Assembly: GCA_965275915.1 (NCBI GenBank)
Contig: CBDHYI010000007.1
Location: 1,550,001-1,614,000, forward strand
From: JBDWFY01 sp965275915
GTDB taxonomy: Bacteria; Pseudomonadota; Alphaproteobacteria; Rhizobiales; Stappiaceae
DNA length: 64,000 nucleotides
Reading direction: 5' to 3'
Below the pieces are notes generated by a model, which saw only the letters and a program-made list of their open reading frames with translations, ran no database searches and was not told the origin of the DNA. Shown in pieces: positions 35,153 to 41,963 of the stretch (the stretch's first letter is position 1; the number at the start of each line of letters is the position of its first letter). Made by a program: the position numbers and the translations under genes.

Positions 35153-36196
35153 CTATTCAGCCGGCTCCATTTTGACCGGCGCGGGGACGGACCGGTCCTT
35201 CAACCGGGCCCATTGCGGGCGTTCAAACAGGAACCGTCCAAATCCAATCCAATTGACGATGGCGAGCAGGATCAGCGGACCCACAACGGCCGTGATCGTA
35301 ACGAGAAGCGAAATCGTGCCAATGTCGGGAATGATGCCCAGCTTCAGCAGAACGACACGGCTGACCGCCATCGGCAGGAAAAAGGACAGATAGATGACGA
35401 TCGAGTTCTGACCGCAATAGCGCAGAATGCTGAACCAGCGGATTTTGGCCAGAAGTGCGGAGATATTGATCACCGCCACGGCGCCAAGGGCGCCAAGGCC
35501 GAGACTGACGAACGGCAGCATCGACCAGCCCAGGACAACCAGCGTACCGTTGAACACCGCCCAGGCGAAAAGCCCGGCGACTGCGGGAAGAACGTTGTTC
35601 TGCGCCCAGTCTGCGAGGCGGAAAATAGCGGGTGCAAACAGGTAGCCCGCATAAAAGAACACGAAGCGGCTCGCCGATTCGTCGATGATCAGCCAGCCCG
35701 TATGGATGGGCAGGATCTGCAGCAGCGCCGCGACGCCAAGAACCGCCTGCCAGGGAATGCCGAACTGCCGCGTCAGCTTGGTTGCGACAAAGAACAGGGG
35801 CAGCAGATAGATGAACCAAAGCGTTCCAAATGGCTCGATGTAGGACAACAGATACTGTTCGGCGACGCCGGCCCACCCCATCTCGGATGCAAATCCGGGG
35901 GCCTTGGTCGTAAACTGGATGGTGACCCAGAGGATATAGAAGTAGGCGAAATGGACGACCTTCTTATCAAGGTAAGGCCGCCAGTCCCGATCGATCACCC
36001 GCGCCAGAAACAAGCCGGAAATCAAGAAGAAGTCGGGCATCCGGAACGGCTGGGCAAAGGCAACGATCGCGTGCATCCAGCCCTCATCACCGGCAGCTTT
36101 TTCAACACCAAGGGTGGCGTGCATCATAACAACGAAAATAATGCAGAAACCTTTGGCGTAATCGACCCAGTCGATTCTCGACCTTGCAGCGTTCAT
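35153..36196 (-). CDS. Acyltransferase 3 family membrane protein
   Basis: The 347-residue protein has about ten hydrophobic segments and the family start RIDWVDYAKGFCIIFVVMMHATLG with the active-site-like His, plus FRMPDFFLISGLFLAR. Members O-acylate surface polysaccharides, glucans or lipids from the membrane. No polysaccharide genes are adjacent, so the acceptor is unknown. It is followed on the same strand by polA after 98 bases. Confidence 0.85.
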   Translation of the reverse strand: MNAARSRIDWVDYAKGFCIIFVVMMHATLGVEKAAGDEGWMHAIVAFAQPFRMPDFFLISGLFLARVIDRDWRPYLDKKVVHFAYFYILWVTIQFTTKAPGFASEMGWAGVAEQYLLSYIEPFGTLWFIYLLPLFFVATKLTRQFGIPWQAVLGVAALLQILPIHTGWLIIDESASRFVFFYAGYLFAPAIFRLADWAQNNVLPAVAGLFAWAVFNGTLVVLGWSMLPFVSLGLGALGAVAVINISALLAKIRWFSILRYCGQNSIVIYLSFFLPMAVSRVVLLKLGIIPDIGTISLLVTITAVVGPLILLAIVNWIGFGRFLFERPQWARLKDRSVPAPVKMEPAE

Positions 36197-36303
36197 TCAC
36201 TCTTTCCTCAGGGCATGCTCGGAGTTGGCGGGCATCCTACAGAAAGAGCAGCTTTAACGTGTTAATTTCCGGGAATGTTTCGTTTGCGTGGTTAACGGGG
36301 ACC

Positions 36304-36353
36304 GGAGCACAGTTCCGTCAAATGGTCTCACTTGAACGACGAGACTATGCTCC
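36304..36353. repeat. Nested hairpin upstream of the acyltransferase gene
   Basis: GGAGCA (36304-36309) pairs with TGCTCC (36348-36353), and inside it GTCTC (36325-36329) pairs with GAGAC (36341-36345). The GAACGAC just inside is again complementary to GTCGTTC near 36382. No T-run follows on either strand. The 206-base gap 36197-36402 otherwise shows nothing recognisable. Confidence 0.35.
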
Positions 36354-36402
36354 AACATATTGAATCCAAAGTGAATTTTTGTCGTTCGGATGAGTTATGA
36401 GG

Positions 36403-37890
36403 CTAAGCGATCAAATACACACCGGCCCGCCGCGCATCTCCCGCTCCGTCAAAACCACGTTTTCCGCAGCGGCTGACCGCATGGACACCGCCGAAATACA
36501 TGGACGCATTGTCCCAGTATCTGTGCTGTTCGGGAAAGGCCTCGGTCAGTTCCCGAACATCCCGCTCTTCAAAGCCGAATTCGTAGTCAAGAAAGGATCG
36601 TTCGACATGCAGACGCGGCGCTGAAACGGCGTCATACAGACGGTTTCCGTCAGCTAAAATGCGAAGGATGACCTGGAAAATCGCCGTTCTGATCCGATTC
36701 GATCCGCCCGACCCCAGCGCGATGATCGTCCCGTCCTCTTTCCGCGCAAGCGTCGGCGCCATCATGGAGGACAACCGCTCGCCGGGCAGCCAGCTGTGGA
36801 ATCCCTTCGGGTTTACATCCTCTTCGCCGAGCATGTTGTTGGGCATGAAACCGAAACCGGAAAGAATGTCACCGTTTCCTTCACCGTTGGAAACCGTTGC
36901 GGAGGCGGCATTTCCTTCAGAATCGATTACCGAAACATGCGTTGTACCCCTTTGCACCGCCTGGTTGATCAGCGTTTGGCGCGGCACGGCTTCAGCACAC
37001 AGCCCCGCGTAGTCTCGCGGGTCCAGATGCCATTGCCTGTCGGTTGAATCCATCGCCAACGCCGTTTTCAGAGGGTCGACATCATCATGCCGGATGCGGG
37101 CCAGCATGTTGCCGATCAGAGCGCCCCCCATCGACGGGGCGGGATTGAGCGCCAGCGCCGTGCCGGCAAAGGACACTCTTAACGGCGGGTGATGGCGCAC
37201 CTGATAACGGCGCAGGTCGTCAATTGTCAGAAAGCCCTCACTGTGCTGCCCCTCTAGGAACGCCCGTCCGAGAGGACCGTCGATCGCAAATCGCAGTCCG
37301 TCTTCGGCCAGCGCCTCGAAGGTTTCGCCAAGCGACGGATTGACATAGATATCGCCTTTTTTCAGCAGTTTTCCGGACGGAGCAAACTGCTTTTTCGCCG
37401 AATCGGTAAAGGTCAGGATCGGCCCGACAATCGCCGCAAGGTCCGCCTGGTACCCTGTTATCTCGTGCCCCTCTTTGGCGATGGCCACCGCCGGCTCGAT
37501 GAGCCGTTTCATGGGCAACGAGCCAAGATGTTCCTGAATGAAAAACAATCCGGGCATCATGCCCGGCGCAGCAACCGACCCTTTCCCGATCTTGAAACCC
37601 TGTGTGGCGGTTCCAAAATCGGCATCGACATCGACAAACTCCACATCGTCCGGCGGCCGCTTGTTCCGGGGCGCATCGACAAAGAAATCAACCAGTTCGA
37701 CCCGGCGGCCGGCCGGTCTTGCCATGAGAAACCCGCCGCCGCCCGGCGAGCATAAAACCGGTTCAACCACGCAGGCCGTCAGCAAGCCGGCGACAACCGC
37801 GTCAAAGGCGTTGCCGCCGTCAAGCAGAACCTCCCTCGCCGCTTCCGCTGTCAGTTGATGACCTGCGGCAACCGCGCCCCCCTTCTTCAT
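36403..37890 (-). CDS. Gamma-glutamyltransferase family protein
   Basis: The 495-residue protein belongs to the N-terminal nucleophile GGT family. The catalytic Thr is in RGTTHVSVIDSEGNAASAT, followed by NGEGNGDILSGFGFMPNNML, LSSMMAPTLARKEDGTIIALGSGGSNRIRTAI and a small-subunit end. The large subunit starts AAGHQLTAEAAREVLLDGGNAFDAVVA. No clear signal peptide is present, unlike periplasmic GGT; the protein is also shorter than E. coli Ggt (580 aa). It could be a cytosolic gamma-glutamyl hydrolase or cephalosporin-acylase-like member. ATG 37890 has GGAG seven bases upstream. Confidence 0.85.
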   Translation of the reverse strand: MKKGGAVAAGHQLTAEAAREVLLDGGNAFDAVVAGLLTACVVEPVLCSPGGGGFLMARPAGRRVELVDFFVDAPRNKRPPDDVEFVDVDADFGTATQGFKIGKGSVAAPGMMPGLFFIQEHLGSLPMKRLIEPAVAIAKEGHEITGYQADLAAIVGPILTFTDSAKKQFAPSGKLLKKGDIYVNPSLGETFEALAEDGLRFAIDGPLGRAFLEGQHSEGFLTIDDLRRYQVRHHPPLRVSFAGTALALNPAPSMGGALIGNMLARIRHDDVDPLKTALAMDSTDRQWHLDPRDYAGLCAEAVPRQTLINQAVQRGTTHVSVIDSEGNAASATVSNGEGNGDILSGFGFMPNNMLGEEDVNPKGFHSWLPGERLSSMMAPTLARKEDGTIIALGSGGSNRIRTAIFQVILRILADGNRLYDAVSAPRLHVERSFLDYEFGFEERDVRELTEAFPEQHRYWDNASMYFGGVHAVSRCGKRGFDGAGDARRAGVYLIA

Positions 37891-37948
37891 AAACAACTCC
37901 ACTGAGAAGACCGGTTGGTTCGAAACCGACCAACTCCAGGTTCTTATT

Positions 37949-38473
37949 TTATTTTCTCTTATCTTCTATCCGGTCGCCGGACGACCCGGGCGTGTCCTTG
38001 TTCCACGGCGTGTCGGGATTCTGCGGTTTCTGGGACCATTCATCTTCATCCAGATCAACCACACCGTCTTTGGCACCATATCGACCCGAACGGGCACCCG
38101 GCTGCACAATCGTAACATTCATGCGTTTTACAAAGAACTGCCACAGAGCGTGCCTGATCGGCGGCACAAACAGCAGCAAACCGATAGCGTCGGTCACAAA
38201 TCCGGGAATAAGCAGCAACAAACCCGCCATCAGGATCATCGCACCGTGCCCAAGGTCCTCGCCGGGAACTCTGCCGGCGTCTGTTTCTTTCTGGATTTTC
38301 TGGATAAGCGAAAAACCCTGGCTGCGCATCAAGGCGGTGCCGATCACGGCGGTTGCGATCGTAATCAGCAGGGTCGGCACAATGCCGATTGCGCCTCCGA
38401 CGACAATGAAAACCGAAATCTCCAGCGCCGGAATGACCAGGAATATCAGGAAAAGGAGGAGAAGAATCGGCAT
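37949..38473 (-). CDS. fxsA: FxsA family membrane protein
   Basis: The 174-residue protein begins MPILLLLFLIFLVIPALEISVFIVVGGAIGIVPTLLITIATAVIGTALMRSQGFSLIQKI. It has the FxsA pattern of three or four membrane segments, and a hydrophilic tail ending in a basic cluster. In E. coli FxsA reduces exclusion of phage T7 by F. It diverges from the Tim44-like gene as in other Rhizobiales. The usual neighbour secB is instead at 56.6 kb. Confidence 0.88.
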   Translation of the reverse strand: MPILLLLFLIFLVIPALEISVFIVVGGAIGIVPTLLITIATAVIGTALMRSQGFSLIQKIQKETDAGRVPGEDLGHGAMILMAGLLLLIPGFVTDAIGLLLFVPPIRHALWQFFVKRMNVTIVQPGARSGRYGAKDGVVDLDEDEWSQKPQNPDTPWNKDTPGSSGDRIEDKRK

Positions 38474-38640
38474 GATTTCATGTTCTTTGTTCAGGGTCCG
38501 TGACCGGAAAGTGGGCACTTTTTTTCGCATATACCAGCTTTGAGCTCGCATATGTGGCACATTTTTTTGGACTTGGGGCTGATTTTGGCCGTTTATCCGC
38601 CATATCAGACCCGGCTATGAATTTACATTCCTTACGTGAG

Positions 38641-38706
38641 GTGTCGGGCCTCAAGTGAGGTGTCAGGCCTTAAATAAAGTGTCAGGCTTAAAAAAGTGTC
38701 GGAACC
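38641..38706. repeat. Tandem REP-like hairpin units
   Basis: Four units with core GTGTCRGG start at 38641, 38660, 38679 and 38696. In each of the first three the bases beside TGTCRGG are complementary and change together: GAGG..CCTC, AGG..CCT, AAG..CTT. This resembles REP sequences mobilised by RAYT (Y1-type) transposases, although no transposase is in the window. In the rest of the 588-base gap 38474-39061 only a CCTATTC/GAATAGG inverted repeat (38949-38955/38977-38983) stands out. No credible gene is seen. Confidence 0.6.
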
Positions 38707-39061
38707 TAAATAATTTGCCATGACTTGCGCTTGCCCCTTTATGCTGGTTCAAGACGCCTTACATAAACTGTACCGGCTGACGTCGTTGTTTCTCCGACAC
38801 CTGACGGAAAGATGAGTCTCATCCTGTCTATGGAGTAATTTACGGCAAAGCTGGTTATGTATCTGCGAGTGTGCCATAACAGGCTGTTATTGGTAATTGA
38901 TCCGTCCGAACGGAATGCGGGTCTGATACATCTCAGCAATAATTCCGACCTATTCGTGGTGGTATCTTTACCCAAAGAATAGGAAACCGTTGAAAAAGTC
39001 AGCGTCTTGCGGCATGGGTCGCAGGATGACACTTGTGAGAATACTGGCCGGTCGGTGAGAA

Positions 39062-39769
39062 ATGAACGAAATTTTTGACGTCTACAATATCATCTTTCTC
39101 GTGCTTGCCGTGGTGATATTTTTCCGACTGCGCAGCGTCCTTGGCCGTCGAACGGGCAATGAACGTCCGCCGTATGATCCCTATCAGGCGAAAGAACCGC
39201 AAAACGATACCGCCGGCAGCAATGACAATGTGATCTCGCTGCCGCGGCAGGACAATCAGGAAGCTGAAGATGCGGCTCACACGCCTGATATCGACCGTAT
39301 CGCACCGGACGGGTCGGCACTCAACGACGCGCTGAAAACAATCGTGGCCGCCGATCAGAGCTTTGATCCGGAGAATTTCATCAACGGAGCCAGGATGGCT
39401 TACGAAATGATCGTGACCGCGTTTGCAGAAGGCGACAAAAAGACACTCAAGAACCTTCTTTCCAAAGAGGTTTACGACGGCTTCGTCTCAGCGATCGATG
39501 ACCGCGAATCCCGGAAAGAAACGGTTGAATCGACCTTTGTCGGCATTGAGAAAGCCGAAATTGTCGAGGCCGCGCTCAAATCCGGAATGGCTCAGGTCAC
39601 CGTTCGGTTCAAAAGCCAGTTAATTTCCGCCACCAAGAACGAAGACGGAGCGATCATTGACGGCGATCCCAATCTGGTAACCGATGTCACCGACATCTGG
39701 ACCTTCTCACGCGAGGTCGCGGCCAAAGATCCGAACTGGAAACTTGTGGCAACAGAATCGGCGGAGTAA
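39062..39769 (+). CDS. Tim44/TimA-like membrane-anchored protein
   Basis: The 235-residue protein has a single N-terminal membrane anchor (IIFLVLAVVIFFRLRSVLG), a low-complexity linker (about 35-85), and a C-terminal Tim44-like domain with FDPENFINGARMAYEMIVTAFAEGDKKTLKNLLSKEVYDGF and the ISATKNEDGAIIDGDPNLVTDVTDIWTFSR block. It is the bacterial relative of mitochondrial Tim44 and is common in alphaproteobacteria, but its role there is not settled. It is first of a plus-strand run with mltA, Smr and XRE. Confidence 0.9.
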   Translation: MNEIFDVYNIIFLVLAVVIFFRLRSVLGRRTGNERPPYDPYQAKEPQNDTAGSNDNVISLPRQDNQEAEDAAHTPDIDRIAPDGSALNDALKTIVAADQSFDPENFINGARMAYEMIVTAFAEGDKKTLKNLLSKEVYDGFVSAIDDRESRKETVESTFVGIEKAEIVEAALKSGMAQVTVRFKSQLISATKNEDGAIIDGDPNLVTDVTDIWTFSREVAAKDPNWKLVATESAE

Positions 39770-39817
39770 ATCCGGCCGTCCGCGTTTTGACCGGAAACAG
39801 GCGGCTGATCGGACCCC

Positions 39818-40924
39818 ATGTTTCAGCGCCTGACTTTTGACGATATACCGGGTTGGCGATCCGACAGGCATGACCATGCATTTCAGGCATTTTGCAAGTC
39901 GGCGGAACATGGACTTCAAAAAGTGCCCAAAACCGGAAGCCTGGGCATTTCGGCAAAGAAGATGGAACCGATCTTCCGGTCCGCGCTGGCACTGGAGGAT
40001 GCCGATCCGGAGAGCGCACGCCGGTTTTTTGAAACCCAGTTCGTCCCCGTTCGCATCCAGAACCCGGATAAAGGCTTCGTAACCGGGTATTACGAGCCCG
40101 AGATTGAAGGGTCCCGAGAGCGGCAGGAGGAATTCGGCGTGCCGCTCTATAAACAGCCTCCCGACCTCGTGAAAATCGTTCCCGCCAATCCAGTCGGCAG
40201 TGTGCCCGAAGGCTATGCTTTTGCGCGAAAGACGGGTGAAGGATACGAGGAATATCACGACCGGGCGGCCATTGAAGACGGGGCGCTGAAGAACAGGGGC
40301 CTTGAGCTCGTCTACCTCAAAAGCAAGGTCGAAGCGTTCTTTGTTCACATTCAGGGTTCAGCCAGAATCAAGCTGACCGACGGCTCGTTGATGCGCGTAT
40401 CATTTGCCGGAAAGAGCGGGCATCCCTATACAGCGATCGGCAAGTTTCTGATTGCGGACGGCCTGATTGAACGGGAGGCGATGACAGCGGATGCATTGCG
40501 CATCTGGCTTGACGACAATGGATCGGCGGCAGATGCGCTGATGCGGAAGAACCAGTCCTTCATCTTCTTTAAGGAAGTAACTGGTATTTCACAGACGTGC
40601 GGACCGGTCGCGGCAGCAGGCGTCTCACTGACCGCCGGGCGGTCGCTGGCCGTCGATCGTCTGCTGCATACATTTTCAACCCCGATCTGGGTGTCATCGG
40701 ATTTGTCGGACATTGAAGCTGAACATAGCGACGCTACCCGCAACGGGGGATTTGACCGCCTGATGATTGCCCAGGACACCGGTTCGGCCATTGTCGGGCC
40801 GGCGCGCGGCGATATTTTCGTCGGCACCGGAAAAGCCGCCGCGACGATTGCCGGCCGGATCAAACATCCCGCAACGTTTACGCTCCTGGTACCCAAAAAC
40901 CTCAGCGGGCCAGAGACTCTCTGA
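39818..40924 (+). CDS. mltA: Membrane-bound lytic murein transglycosylase A
   Basis: MltA cleaves peptidoglycan glycan strands to 1,6-anhydromuropeptides. The 368-residue protein has the MltA barrel (GFVTGYYEPEIEGSRERQEEFGVPLYKQP), the YTAIGKFLIADGLI segment and the 3D domain with the catalytic Asp region MIAQDTGSAIVGPARGDIFVGTG. No signal peptide or lipobox is visible at the N-terminus (MFQRLTFDDIPGWRSD), and no better upstream start was seen. Its route to the periplasm is therefore unclear. It ends directly before the Smr gene. Confidence 0.92.
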   Translation: MFQRLTFDDIPGWRSDRHDHAFQAFCKSAEHGLQKVPKTGSLGISAKKMEPIFRSALALEDADPESARRFFETQFVPVRIQNPDKGFVTGYYEPEIEGSRERQEEFGVPLYKQPPDLVKIVPANPVGSVPEGYAFARKTGEGYEEYHDRAAIEDGALKNRGLELVYLKSKVEAFFVHIQGSARIKLTDGSLMRVSFAGKSGHPYTAIGKFLIADGLIEREAMTADALRIWLDDNGSAADALMRKNQSFIFFKEVTGISQTCGPVAAAGVSLTAGRSLAVDRLLHTFSTPIWVSSDLSDIEAEHSDATRNGGFDRLMIAQDTGSAIVGPARGDIFVGTGKAAATIAGRIKHPATFTLLVPKNLSGPETL

Positions 40925-41521
40925 ATGGACGGCAAAAGATCAGGAAAAAGACCGGGCCACTTCAGCAAGGAAGATCTGGACCTGTGGCGCAAAGTGACCG
41001 AGACGATCGACCCGCTGCCGCAGCATGCCGCAAAAATCCGAACACAACAGCAGCCAACATCAAACGGCGAACCTCAACCCGCGATTTCCAAGTCCGTCCG
41101 GCCTGAAACCCGTCAGCGAAACCTCAAAAACGGAACGGCTATAAAACAGGCGATCAAACCGCCCGTGACGCCGCCGCTGGCCCCGATTGACCGCAAGACC
41201 GTGCAGAAAATGGTTAAGGGACGAATCGATATTGACGGCCGTATCGATCTGCATGGAATGACCCAGAAGCAGGCCTACGACCGGCTCAGCGCCTATTTGC
41301 GCGAGGCACAGGCGCGGGGACATCGGCTCGTTCTGGTCATTACCGGCAAGGGCGACGGGCTTTCACCCCACCTTTCAGGCGCAGAACGCGGCGTTCTGCG
41401 GCGCGTGGTTCCCGAATGGCTGGCCTTGCCCGCATTCCGATATCTTATTATCGGTTTTGAACAGGCTCACCATACGCATGGCGGTGCGGGCGCATTCTAT
41501 GTGCGGATCAGACGAAGATAG
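40925..41521 (+). CDS. Smr-domain protein
   Basis: The 198-residue protein has a basic, disordered first half (SGKRPGHFSKEDLDLWRKVTETIDPLP at the start is typical) and a C-terminal Smr domain: IDLHGMTQKQAYDRLSAYLREAQARGHRLVLVITGKG, then LPAFRYLIIGFEQAHHTHGGAGAFYVRIRR. LDLHG- and GKG-type motifs are the likely nuclease residues. Its ATG follows the mltA stop without a gap. A role in nucleic-acid cleavage is family knowledge. Confidence 0.9.
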   Translation: MDGKRSGKRPGHFSKEDLDLWRKVTETIDPLPQHAAKIRTQQQPTSNGEPQPAISKSVRPETRQRNLKNGTAIKQAIKPPVTPPLAPIDRKTVQKMVKGRIDIDGRIDLHGMTQKQAYDRLSAYLREAQARGHRLVLVITGKGDGLSPHLSGAERGVLRRVVPEWLALPAFRYLIIGFEQAHHTHGGAGAFYVRIRRR

Positions 41522-41533
41522 GGACTCACACCC

Positions 41534-41905
41534 ATGACCCCCTTTGGCGCGAAAATCAGAGAGATGCGGGCGAAGCGCAACGTCTCCCTGAAGGATATGG
41601 CAACAGCCCTGCAGGTTTCCAGCGCCTATCTCTCAGCGCTTGAACACGGCAAACGCGGCCGGCCGACCTGGTTCATGGTCCAGCGCATCATCAGTTACTT
41701 CAACGTCATCTGGGACGAGGCGGAGGAACTGCAGCGGCTCGCCGAAATCTCCGACCCCAAAATTGCAATCGATACGTCCGGCCTGCACCCTGAGGCAACG
41801 GAGTTCGCCAACCTGTTATCAATGAAGATTTCGGGACTGTCGGAGGACTCGCTAAAACACCTGTTGCATCAACTGCGGGTCGTCGCCGCCAAAGACAATG
41901 TATAA
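41534..41905 (+). CDS. XRE-family transcriptional regulator
   Basis: A 123-residue protein with an N-terminal helix-turn-helix of the Cro/C1 type (GAKIREMRAKRNVSLKDMATALQVSSAYLSALEHGKRGRPTW, residues 5-46) and a C-terminal helical region. It lies 12 bases after the Smr gene, so it is the last gene of the Tim44-mltA-Smr run. The same order is usual upstream of gyrB in Rhizobiales, but here glnD follows. Its targets are unknown. Confidence 0.88.
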   Translation: MTPFGAKIREMRAKRNVSLKDMATALQVSSAYLSALEHGKRGRPTWFMVQRIISYFNVIWDEAEELQRLAEISDPKIAIDTSGLHPEATEFANLLSMKISGLSEDSLKHLLHQLRVVAAKDNV

Positions 41906-41963
41906 TCAAGAGCCGAATTGCCTTATGAGTAGGTTCGAAAAGGCGCAGCCTGGAAACAGTTGA

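Noticed and set aside
38739..39032. 97-codon minus frame in the fxsA/Tim44 gap
   Set aside because: There is no start context, no hydrophobic or domain pattern, and it lies in a repeat-rich, non-coding-looking stretch.
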